From Embiotoca jacksoni (taxonomy: Eukaryota; Chordata; Actinopteri; Embiotocidae), in NCBI GenBank assembly GCA_022577435.1, contig JAKOON010000003.1, forward strand, positions 421,001 to 485,000: a stretch of 64,000 nucleotides of DNA, written 5' to 3'. Position 1 is the stretch's first letter, and each line of letters starts with the position of its first letter. Below, one piece after another: positions 46,700 through 57,200 of the stretch. The position numbers and the translations under genes were made by a program. A model generated the notes under the pieces. The model did not search any database. It saw only the letters and a list, made by a program, of their open reading frames with translations, and had not been told where the DNA came from.

Positions 46700-48576
46700 T
46701 CCATCTTCATCATCTCCACCATCATCATCATCATGTCCATCATCATCTCCCTCATTATCTCCCTCATCTCCATCATCATCATCATTTCCCTCATCATCAT
46801 CATCATCTCCATCATCTCCATCATCATCTCCCTCATCTCCATCATCATCTTCATCATTTCCCTCATCATCTCCATCATCATCTCCCTCATCTCCATCATC
46901 ATCTTCATCATTTCCCTCATCATCTCCCTCATCTCCATCATCATTTCCATCATCTTCATCATCATCATCATCTCCTACAGTGTATCAGTTCCCTCAGCTG
47001 ATGATTGTGCAGGTTGTATTGAAGCTTCCTGACTGAGAAGGTTAGACAACAGTTAGAGCTTTTGTTTGAGTGGAGCTCACCGTGACCAGCAGGGTGAACT
47101 TCTCCTTGTCCTCCTTTGGACTCCCGTTGTGTCCTGGATATTCCCACGCCAGGTTCAGACCGTCAAAGTTATGAGTGCGCAGGAAGCTGATGGCAGACCG
47201 GATGAAGGTGGCGCGGTTCTCAGGTTTGGCAACCATGGCAATGAACCTGTTGGGATGGAAAGGAGACAGGACAGAGGGACAGAGACGGTTGGACCTTTGA
47301 GAGGACGAGTGCGGAGGACAGACAGCTGGTTTAAGAGAAGATCTTACGGGCTGATTCCGTTGACCGTCCCTCCGACAGACAGCAGAGTCTTCAGAGCAGG
47401 ATTCCTGGAAACAGAAAATCATCTGAAATATTCACACAGTCAAAGTGATGCAGAAAATATCTTGAATTCATTTATGATTTATTATGATTGAACTGTGACC
47501 ATGTTCATTTATAAATACTGTTTATGATGTATTTACATTGAACATATTAAGAAGTGTACTTTTTGTTTATTCTGCACATATTATTGTTGGACTCCTCCTG
47601 AACGGTTTAATGGTTCAGTCCAGACTTCACACACAACCTCGTATTCTGTTGTGTCTCTAAACACCAACGACAATTTTATTTACATTTTTCAAACACTGTG
47701 ACACTCAAGGAGCATGTTCAATCCAACACGCAAACATGAAACATGATCCGACATTGTACAAAAAAACTGAAAACAGATTTGTGGATCATCTGTTTGTTCT
47801 TCTTTAAAATACTTCTGGTCTGAATATTGTTGTAAAAGTTGTTCTGCTCAGAGAAGCATCATCTCTGGAGGAAATACTGAATATATAAATATATATAATA
47901 CTATAAACAGGCTTGTTCTGGCTCAGCTGGATGCAGACTGATGGTCTCCAACAGAGAACTTGTTTTAATGCTGACTCAGCAGCGTGGGTTCGTGGACTCA
48001 CACGTTCTTCAGGCTGCTCAGCCGGCCGTACTGCTGCACGTCATTCCACTCGATGGAGCTGATCTGGTTGAAGCTGTTGATGGAGGCCAGAGCGTAGATG
48101 ACGTGGGTGCACAGGAACGGGTCGATGTTGTCCGGGGAGAACTTGCCACTGCTGGGTCGATACTGGGCCCAGTTGGTCATGTGACACACCAGCTTGTTGG
48201 AGGAAGCTGAGGGAGGACAAAGAGCAACACTTTAAACTGTGTTTGATGATGATGGTGAGAGGAAGAGTCTGTCAGTCAGAGGAGGAACTCACCGATGTGC
48301 AGGACGAACAGAACGCCCAGGGCTGCAAAAACAAACAAACAAACACAATTCATGAGTATGTCATCAATTCTGCTGCTCAATCATTTATGATTTTGGGCTC
48401 TATTAAATGCCACAATAACAATAATAATAATAATCATAATAATAATAATAATAATGTGATAGACTTGATGTGATAGGTTCAGTTTGATGCTGCGCTGGCT
48501 CTCGGTGACCTCTGACCCCTCTGTTTATGTAATGAGAGGATGCAGTGATGTGTTCACCTATGATGAGTTTAGTCAT
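43202..48576 (-). CDS. chia: Acidic chitinase-like GH18 protein with CBM14 domain, complete, 11 coding exons
   Basis: Exons in transcript order: 48576-48558, 48322-48293, 48206-48002, 47404-47348, 47246-47081, 45697-45573, 45368-45245, 44774-44592, 44499-44383, 43677-43551, 43410-43202. All introns are GT-AG and the 1,362 nt join to 453 codons plus TGA. Family features: signal peptide MTKLIIALGVLFVLHIASS; mature start near NKLVCHMTNWAQYRP; SxGG motif (LLSVGG); DGLNLAWEYPG at the catalytic site; MTYDFHG; FPTYGRTF; HVWTLDMDDF; a Pro/Thr-rich linker; and a six-cysteine CBM14 domain ending in CKCCNWP. Vertebrate relatives are secreted enzymes that cleave chitin. Here the DxxDxDxE signature has Asn and Ala in place of the second and third Asp, and the cleft Trp after the SxGG glycines is Thr, so hydrolysis is doubtful although the acid/base Glu remains. 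A chitin-binding, weakly active or inactive paralogue is likely. Naming within the fish chia family is uncertain. Confidence 0.93.
43712..44340. repeat. 9-bp-based minisatellite in a chitinase intron
   Basis: AGGAGAACC and AGGAGAAAC (with AGCAGAACC variants) alternate through the intron between coding exons 9 and 10. The + strand is purine-rich, so the transcript strand is pyrimidine-rich, rich in CTCCTGGTT. Leucine- and phenylalanine-rich open frames on the minus strand are repeat-derived. Confidence 0.9.
44785..45175. repeat. 18-19-bp minisatellite in a chitinase intron
   Basis: Units such as GGTCTATAACAGAGGAGGA fill most of the intron between coding exons 7 and 8, with longer variants carrying GGAAAAGGAGAG. 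No other feature is visible. Confidence 0.88.
45189..45238. repeat. (GT)n microsatellite next to a chitinase 5' splice site
   Basis: An uninterrupted GT run on the + strand reads as (AC)n in the chitinase transcript. It begins about 6 nt after the donor GT of exon 7 (exon end 45,245). Confidence 0.95.
45757..46975. repeat. 1.2-kb ATC/TCC trinucleotide array with an internal 534-bp duplication
   Basis: CATCAT and CTCCAT triplets with TTC, CGT and CCT interruptions fill the chitinase intron between coding exons 5 and 6. The interruption pattern starting at 45,811 repeats from 46,345 (offset 534 bp), and the second copy has longer pure CAT runs. Ser/Pro-rich, Ile-rich and Met-rich open frames are artefacts of the triplet period. 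Confidence 0.93.
47081..47246 (-). other. chia: Chitinase coding exon 5, degenerate catalytic motif
   Basis: Read on the minus strand the exon encodes FIAMVAKPENRATF, then HNFDGLNLAWEYPG and a GSPKEDKEKFTLLVT end. Active vertebrate GH18 enzymes have DGLDxDWE at this place. The codons AAC (Asn), GCG (Ala) and GAA (the retained Glu) are unambiguous in the sequence. The acceptor is CCAACAG and the donor is ACG/GTGAGC. Confidence 0.9.
47405..48001. other. Chitinase intron, no feature seen
   Basis: This is unique AT-rich intron sequence between coding exons 4 and 3. I see no gene, long repeat or transposon remnant in it. Confidence 0.6.
48413..48458. repeat. (AAT)n microsatellite
   Basis: A short imperfect AAT run with CAT interruptions, inside the first coding intron of the chitinase gene. 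Confidence 0.9.
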
Positions 48577-48917
48577 GGTGCTATTCGGAGGTCGGCCCAG
48601 AGTCCTGCTGCGGAGATCAGCCTCTGATTGGTCAGAAAACAGTCACCTGACATGACAGAAGACAAACATTAGTTATTCAGTATTATTTTTTCATGTTTTT
48701 CTGCATTTCATACAGAAGTTAACTGAACAAAGTTTTTTAGAAACTCACTGATATTCTACTGGATGATAAACAATTCAAAAAAATCTATATAATAACTGAT
48801 ATGATTGAATTATTGGTCTGCATGCAGCTGCCATTAATTAAAGTACAAAACATGGTTCTCCATGTAAACATAAAGGACCTGCAGCTAAACTGTCCAACAA
48901 TATGATGATGTCGTTAC

Positions 48918-48984
48918 CTTTCTTCAAGAGGAGCAGAAGCAGAGTCCGCAGCTTGCTACTCACGCTCCAATTTATATTGACTCA
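48918..48984 (-). promoter_or_regulatory. chia: Probable chitinase core promoter and 5' noncoding exon
   Basis: On the minus strand a TATAAAT box (48,977-48,970) is preceded by a TGAGTCA AP-1 site (48,984-48,978). About 30 nt downstream begins a short sequence that ends in GAAGAAAG/GTAACG, a good donor at 48,918. The following acceptor could be CTCCGCAG before 48,607 or the TGTCAG near 48,645, each leaving a short 5' UTR before the ATG at 48,576. A CCAAT motif near 48,630 could instead support a start close to the ATG exon. Confidence 0.6.
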
Positions 48985-49894
48985 TTAATGACTAATGGAA
49001 GGAGTCAAAGTGCAGCTGATAAGGAGGTCCAAGGAATAAGGCATGCTGGGAAATGATAAGACTAATCAGATTATACTTCACCTCCATCACCTAATAACAG
49101 GATGTAATGATCGGTCATCAATACTGAAGGTGGAGCTGATGGAGGGAGGCAAGGAACCTTTCTGAAGGAACCTGCAGCTGCTCCATAGGATGGGGGCGGA
49201 GCTTAAAGTAGAACATCAGAGGAACTTCAGGGGAACATCAGAGGAGTTTGTAGTCACCTGGTGAGGATCACAGATCTGTTATCTGCAGTTCTCCTGTGGA
49301 ACCACGACTCGGTGAATGTGACCAGCTGACGCTTCAGACAGGTGTCAGCTCCAGGATACAGGAATTAACTTCCTTTTTTCAAATGTGTCTCTATTTGTTT
49401 GAAGGTGTGAATCTATCTATCTATTCACACCTGCACACTGGTCACTTTATTAGGGACACCTGATTGAAATGGTGTAATTCAGATGAGTTTAATGTCCACC
49501 TGCTGCTTCACCTGCATGTTTCTGGGGTTTAACTTGGAGAATCCTGGAGAGCGTTTTATAAATAAAATGTATTTTTATTATTATTCTATCATTTATATCA
49601 GTGTCACTTTAAAACATGACGGTAAAAAGAGTAAATACACACGTCATTGAATACAATCCCAAGGTGTTTATTTGAAATCATATTTACAGGTTCAAATCCC
49701 CACAGAAAACATGATGCGGCATATGAAGCCTCGCTGGTCGCTCCAAGTCCAGTTGTAGATGTTCTGCAGTGAAAACTGAAGCAGTAAGAAAATACTGAGT
49801 GAAGCAGGAGAACATGAAGCAGGACGCCATTCAGAGCTCTGAGTTTTTGTAACCATGATGATGGAAGTCCTCGAAGCTTAACGTTACATCATCA
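48985..49894. other. Intergenic region upstream of the chitinase gene
   Basis: Mostly unique sequence, with a short ATCT run near 49,410. At 49,443-49,461 the string CACTTTATTAGGGACACCT closely matches the terminal inverted repeat of the Tc1-like element at 57,135 (one mismatch in 19). It may be a solo end of a related element. No gene is visible. Confidence 0.55.
49667..49672 (-). promoter_or_regulatory. cntn2: Candidate poly(A) signal for cntn2
   Basis: AATAAA on the minus strand, about 1.4 kb after the cntn2 stop codon. If used, the 11-bp minisatellite at 49,895-50,350 would be in the 3' UTR. I found no better hexamer nearer the stop on inspection, but this is weak support. Confidence 0.3.
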
Positions 49895-50350
49895 TGACCC
49901 AGACATGACCCAGACATGACCCAAACATGACCCAGACATGACCCAGACATGACCCAAAAATGACCCAGACATGACCCAGACATGACCCAAAAATGACCCA
50001 GACATGACCCAGATATGACCCAAACATGACCCAGACATGACCCAGACATGACCCAAAAATGACCCAGACATGACCCAGACATGACCCAGACATGACCCAA
50101 ACATGACCCAGACATGACCCAAAAATGACCCAGACATGACCCAAACATGACCCAAACATGACCCAGACATGACCCAAACATGACCCAGACATGACCCAAA
50201 AATGACCCAGACATGACCCAGATATGACCCAAACATGACCCAGACATGACCCAGACATGACCCAAAAATGACCCAGACATGACCCAGATATGACCCAAAC
50301 ATGACCCAGATATGATCCAGACATGACCCAGACATGATCCAGACATGATT
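49895..50350 (-). repeat. 11-bp minisatellite, about 41 units, reading as GGGTCA direct repeats spaced by 5 nt
   Basis: The + strand unit is TGACCCAGACA, with AAACA, AAAAA and AGATA variants of the last five bases. On the minus strand GGGTCA recurs every 11 bp, which is a DR5 arrangement. The array is about 0.95 kb upstream of the presumed chitinase start and 0.8-1.2 kb downstream of the cntn2 stop. Open frames with an 11-residue period on the minus strand are repeat-derived. Confidence 0.93.
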
Positions 50351-50991
50351 CACCTCATCACCTCATGATATTCGGCACACGTGTGAAATGAATAATAACG
50401 TATTAAAACAAACTGTTGTGAACAGAAATCGAGCAGCAGGTCTTCCAGTCTGAGACAAACATCAAAATCAGTTCGTCAGAAATCAACCTGCTGACAGGAA
50501 ACAGTTCTCAGAAAATCATCCAAATAGAGAAATGAAAGCAGACAAAGTTTGATGAGCTGCTGACAGAAGAAAACTGACTGTCAGAGGTCACTTCCTGTGT
50601 GTTACATCACAGCTGATAGACTCTGACAGAATGACTGAGGATGATTTATAGCACTGTTAACATATCCGATAACTTTGGTGAGCAGCTCTTTCATCTCAGA
50701 ATAAAACAGCTGCAATAAATAAAGAGGCTCTGAACACAGGAAGCAGGCACAAGAATGAAGAAACGCTCTTCCTTCAAAAGAAAAGAAAAGGAACAGTCAT
50801 TGTGAGTGTAGTTTGATATAATACAGAGAGAATGAGCAGGAAACCACCACACAGGTGGGGTGGTGCACATAGTATTTACACCTGCAGGACGTAGTTGAGA
50901 CTCCTCAGACAGGCATGTTCATACTGACCCTCCACACGCACCTCCTCTTTGTTAATGTAAAACAAATGCCACCCCTCATCATTGCATTGAC
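50351..50991. other. Probable cntn2 3' UTR or intergenic sequence
   Basis: Unique sequence with no open frame, RNA gene or transposon that I recognise. Whether it is transcribed as cntn2 3' UTR cannot be decided from sequence alone. Confidence 0.5.
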
Positions 50992-51043
50992 TCCCCCCAC
51001 CCCCCAACCCCCACCATCAATCCATTCCCCCCCCTCCCCCCTC
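50992..51043 (-). promoter_or_regulatory. Potential G-quadruplex just after the cntn2 stop codon
   Basis: Five C-runs of 5-8 bases on the + strand give five G-runs on the cntn2 transcript strand, with loops of 1, 2, 14 and 1 nt. They begin about 65 nt after the stop codon. Confidence 0.6.
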
Positions 51044-51108
51044 CACCACCACAGGCTGAGACACAGGAGTTTCCAGCCCTCAACAGTTCAGTTCACAGAG
51101 GTCAGAGG

Positions 51109-51209
51109 TCACAGGTGGGACAGAAACACCACAGGGAGGAGGAGGAGGAGGAGGAGCGTGTGGGCGCACGGCGTGGAGGAAGCGTCCTTCTGCACCATCA
51201 TCCCGGTCC
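51109..51209 (-). other. cntn2: cntn2 last coding exon with GPI-anchor signal
   Basis: After the acceptor GTCTCTCAG the frame (phase 1 from VSRDSG) encodes TGMMVQKDASSTPCAHT, then LLLLLLPVVFLSHL and TGA. A hydrophobic tail after small residues is what a GPI attachment signal needs. The GTxMMV start resembles contactin-2 of mammals. Confidence 0.88.
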
Positions 51210-54200
51210 CTGAGAGACAGAGGACAGACAACGTGAGTCCCTGACAGTCTGCAGACAGACATGGTTCAAACAGGGCAACGATTCACAGGAGCCTGTAAAC
51301 CTTTGACCTTTGACCTTTATAGCCAGTGCACCTGAAATGTTATAGAACAATATGAAAGTCTGACTTCAGATACTGCTGACATGTTTATGATCCACATATT
51401 AGATATTCTAATACTCCTATCAGTAAGATAACATGCTGTCAGATAAACCACAGGTCCATACAGGTGACCTGTTCTTACCTCCACCTGTAACCTCAAATAA
51501 CACATTCATAAAAATAACATTCATAGAAATAAAACATTTATAAAAATAACATTCATAGAAATAAAACATTTATAAAAATAACATTCATAGAAATAAAACA
51601 TTTATAAAAATAACATTCATAGAAATAAAACATTCACAGAAATAAAATTCATATAAATAAAACATTCATAGAAATAACATTCATAGAAATAAAACATTCA
51701 TAGAAATAAAATTCATAGAAATAACATTCATAGAAATAAAACATTCACAAAAATAATATTCATAGAAATAAAATTCATAGAAATAACATTCATAGTAATA
51801 AAACAGTCATAGAAATAACATTCATAGAAATAAAACATTCATAGAAATAACATTCATAGTAATAAAACAGTCATAGAAATAACATTCATAGAAATAAAAC
51901 ATTCATAGAAATAACATTCATAGAAATAAAACATTCATAGAAATAAAACATTCATAGAAATAACATTCATAGAAATAAAACATTCATAGAAATAAAATTC
52001 ATAGAAATAAAATTCATAGAAATAAAACATTCATAGAAATAAAACATTCATAAAAATAAAATTCATAGAAATAACATTCATAGAAATAAAACATTCACAA
52101 AAATAACATTCATAGAAATAAAACATTCACAGAAATAACATTCATAGAAATAAAACATTCATAGAAATAAAACATTCATAAAAATAAAATTCATAGAAAC
52201 AACATTCATAGAAATAAAACATTCACAAAAATAACATTCATAGAAATAAAAGTCATAGAAATAACTCATAGAAATAAAACATTCATAGAAATAACATTCA
52301 TAGAAATAAAACATTCATAGAAATAAAATTCATAGAAATAACATTCATAGACATAAAACATTCATAGAAATAAAATTCATAGAAATAAAACATTCATAGA
52401 AATAAAATTCATAGAAATAAAACATTCATAGAAATAAAATTCATAGAAATAACATTCATAGAAATAAAACATTCATAGAAATAAAATTCATAGAAATAAC
52501 ATTCATAGAAATAAAACATTCATAGAAATAACATTCATAGAAATAAAACATTCATAGAAATAAAATTCATAGAAATAACATTCATAGACATAAAACATTC
52601 ATAGAAATAAAATTCATAGAAATAAAACATTCATAGAAATAAAATTCATAGAAATAAAACATTCATAGAAATAAAATTCATAGAAATAACATTCATAGAC
52701 ATAAAACATTCATAGAAATAAAATTCATAGAAATAAAACATTCATAGAAATAAAATTCATAGAAATAACATTCATAGAAATAAAACATTCATAGAAATAA
52801 AATTCATAGAAATAACATTCACAGAAATAAAACATTCATAGAAATAAAACATTCATAGAAATAAAATTCATAGAAATAACATTCACAGAAATAACATTCA
52901 TAGAAATAACATTCATAGAAATAAAACATTCATAGAAATAGCATTCATAGAAATAAAACATTCATAAAAATAACATTCATTAATACCATCCTCCTCCACA
53001 CCTGACAACAGGTGCAGGGCGCTGCCCTCTGCACACATGCCTTGGTTTTTAATCACTTTTCTATTAGAATTTTAAATAAATACACAATAATTACACTTTA
53101 AAATTCCTTGTGCCTCCTGTTTCTCACCTGAGTCCCTCGACACGATGATCTCGTGTGCCGGCCCGTCTCCCCCCTCGCCCCACGACCGGATCTCCAGAAC
53201 CACGTAGCTGTTGTCTTTGGGCAACGGGAGGCTCACCGACATCTTGGACTTGTCCAGAAACTTCAGCACCGCCTGGTCCTCATGCTTGTACAGAACCTGA
53301 CAGAACACAGAAGGAGAACCTCAGAGGTTAGAACCTCGGAGGTGAGCAGGAGAACCTCAGAAGATCGTAGGAGAGGACACTCCATCACAGTGATGGTATG
53401 AAGTGTCTCAGTGGGTGACTTGTGGACCACGTCTGGTTCCACGTAGGAACATGTCTGGTTCCACGTAGGAACATGTTTTGTTCCAAGGAGGAACACGTCT
53501 GGTTCCACGTAGGAACATGTCTGGTTCCACGGAGGAACATGTTTGGTTCCATGTAGAAACATGTCTGGTTCCACGGAGGAAGATGTTTGGTTCCATGTAG
53601 GAACATGTCTGGTTCCACGGAGGAACATGTCTGGAGCATGTCTGGTTCCACGTAGGAACATGTTTGGTTCCAAGGAGGAACATGTCTGGTTCCACGTAGG
53701 AACATGTTTGGTTCCAAGGAGGAACATGTCTGGTTCCACGTAGGAACATGTCTGGTTCCAAGGAGGAACATGTCTGGTTCCACATAGGAACATGTCTGGT
53801 TCCATGGAGGAACACGTCTGGTTCCAAGGAGGAAGTGAACAACACTCACCTTGTAGCCCAGAACTGCTGACTCATTGTGCATGGCGGTCACATGGTCCCA
53901 CCTCACCGTCACAAAGGAACCCTGAGTCTTCCAGGACACGTTGCCGGGGGGACGGTTGGGAGCTGAAACACAAACAGACATTTAGAGAAATCCAACATGT
54001 CAGAGACGTCCTGAGCTGTGGGGACAGTCTGTCTCATCATGATGATGTCACTGCTGATCTGATTACATGTCTCACCCTCTCCTGACATCACATCCCACAT
54101 CCGTGTGTTGTGTCTCTGTGTGTGTCCTACGTGTTCTCCTCATAGTGACGGTGTGTAGTATGTGGTGTGGTATGTTGTGTGTAGTGTGTAGTATGTGGTA

Positions 54201-57200
54201 TGTTGTGTGTAGTATGTTGTGTGTTGTGTAGTATTTTGTGTGTAGTATGTTGTGTGTGGTATGTTGTGTGTTGTGTGTAGTGTGTTGTGTAGTATGTTTT
54301 GTGTAGTATATTGTGTGTCGTATGTTGTGTGTAGTATGTTGCGTGTGGTATGTTGCGTGTGGTATGTAGTGTGTTGTGTGTAGTGTGTTGTGTAGTATGT
54401 TTTGTGTAGTATATTGTGTGTCGTATGTTGTGTGTAGTATGTTGCGTGTGGTATGTTGCGTGTGGTATGTAGTGTGTTGTGTAGTGTGTTGTGTAGTGTG
54501 TTGTGTGCAGTATGTTGTGTGTCTGTGTGTGTCCTACGTGGTCTCCTGGTAGTGATGGTGGTCCGTGGAGAAGACGGTCCGGTTCCGGCGCTGTTGTAGG
54601 CCAGCACAGCAACGTGGTACCGGGTGCTGGGTCGGAGTCCGGACACCCTGGCGGTCGGTTCCAGTCCTGCGGTTCTGACCCGATCCGCTGCCGCCTCCCG
54701 TTCATGCTGCCGCCAGTACCGGATCTGAGGACACACATGACGGCAGGAACACGTTAACAGAACACGGAATGTTTTCATCTCCTGTTCTGATGGTCCAATG
54801 GACCTGTTGCTGAAGGAGGACAGACAGATGGAGGACAGACAGATGGAGGAAAGACTAATGGAGGAAAGACTGATGGAGGACAGACAGATGGAGGACAGAC
54901 TGATGGAGGACAGACTGATGTAGGACAGACAGATGGAGGACACTGATGGAGGACAGACAGATGGAGGACAGACTGATGGAGGACAGACTGATGGAGGACA
55001 ATGATGGGGGACATACAGATGGAGGACAGACTGATGGAGGACAGACAGATGGAGGACAGGTAAATGGCGGACACTGATGGAGGGAAGACAGATGGAGGAC
55101 ACTGATGGAGGACAGACAGATGGAGGACAGACAGATAGAGGAAAGACTGATGGGGGACAGACTGATGGAGGACAGACTGATGGAGGACAGACAGATGGAG
55201 GACAGATAGATGGCGGACACTGTTGTAGGGCAGACAGATGGAGGACATTGATGGAGGACAGACAGATGAAGGACAGATTGATGGAGGACAGAATGATGGA
55301 GGACAGACAGATGGAGGACACTGATGGAGGACAGACTGATGGAGGACAGATAGATGGCGGACACTGATGGGGGTCAGACAGATGGAGGACACTGATGGAG
55401 GACAGACAGATGGAGGACCTACTGATGGAGGATAGACATGTCCTCACCTCGTATCCTCTCAGGATGCCATTGGCGCTCAGCTGCTGGACCGGCTCCCAGG
55501 ACACCTGGATCTCGAAGGCGGAAAGCGCCGTGGCGTTGATGTTTGAAGGTCCCACTGTTGGCTCTGTAAGGAGAGGGCAGAGGGCAGAGGTCATGGTCAT
55601 TTTAATATCAGCCTCCTGTAAGTTGACATTACCCTCTAGTGGTGACATCAGAGACTGCAGGAGGAGACACAAGAAAACAAACTGAACTCGAATTTTAAAG
55701 AGGTCCAAGAACAGACATGCTGTAGATACCTCAATTTATATATAATGTATATTTATACATACTGTATTCATATATACCTCTATTTATACGTACTGTATAT
55801 ATATATATACTGTAGATACCTCTATATTTACTATATATTCATATTTACTGTATTTATATATATCTCTATTTAAATATACTGTATTTATATAAACTGTATA
55901 TTATTATATACTCTATTTATATATACACCTCTCCTTATATATATACTGTATATTTATATAAACTGTATTTATATAGATAGTGTATTTATATATACCTCTA
56001 TTTATATATACTGTATTTATATATATACATATATATATATATACATACTGTAGATACGTATATTCATATATACTGTATTTATATATACCTTATGTATATA
56101 TACTGTCAATGCATCTATTTATATATACTGTATTTATATATATATTGTCAATACTTCTATTTATATATATTGTATATTTATATACACTGTATTTATTTAT
56201 TTATATATATATATACTGTATTTATATATATTGTATTTATAAATACCTCTATATATACTGTATTTATATACATACACTGAAAATGTGTCTATTTATATAT
56301 ATATATTGTATTTATATACACTATTTATATATACACCTTTATTTATATACACTGTATTTATATATATACACTGCAGATACATCTATTTATATATATTGTA
56401 TTTATATATACCTATTTATATGTACTGTATTTATATATACTGTATTTATATATACCTCTATTTATACGTACTGTATATATATATATATACTGTAGATACC
56501 TCTATATTTACTATATATTCATATTTACTGTATTTATATATATCTCTATTTAAATATACTGTATATTATTATATACTCTATTTATATATACACCTCTCCT
56601 TATATATATACTGTATATTTATATAAACTGTATTTATATAGATAGTGTATTTATATATACCTCTATTTATATATACTGTATTTATATATATACATATATA
56701 TATACATACTGTAGATACGTATATTCATATATACTGTATTTATATATACCTTATGTATATATACTGTCGATGCATCTATTTATATATACTGTATTTATAT
56801 ATATATTGTCAATACTTCTATTTATATATATTGTATATTTATATACACTGTATTTATTTATTTATATATATATACTGTATTTATATATATTGTATTTATA
56901 AATACCTCTATATATACTGTATTTATATACATACACTGAAAATGTGTCTATTTATATATATATATTGTATTTATATACACTATTTATATATACACCTTTA
57001 TTTATATACACTGTATTTATATATATACACTGCAGATACATCTATTTATATATATTGTATTTATATATACCTATTTATATGTACTGTATTTATATATACT
57101 GTATTTATATATATACGGAATATGCACTCCTCTGCCACTTTATTAGGTACACCTTGCTGGTACCGTTGGACCCTTTTGCCTTCAGAACTGCTTTATTTCT

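Noticed and set aside
45724..47036. Ser/Pro-rich, Ile-rich and Met-rich long open frames on both strands
   Set aside because: They are the three readings of an ATC/TCC triplet array inside a chitinase intron.
43202..48576. Calling the chitinase a pseudogene because of its degenerate active site
   Set aside because: All eleven exons keep frame, splice sites, signal peptide and CBM14 cysteines. Only specific catalytic residues differ, which fits a functional non-enzymatic or weak paralogue.
49831..50353. Minus-strand open frames with an 11-residue period (GSCLGHVWVMS), resembling a repeat protein
   Set aside because: They arise from the 11-bp minisatellite, are open in several frames at once, and have no signal peptide or gene context.
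54775..55708. Cys/Pro/Ser-rich minus-strand open frames resembling secreted repeat proteins
   Set aside because: They are translations of the 16-bp minisatellite. Only their ends coincide with real cntn2 exons.
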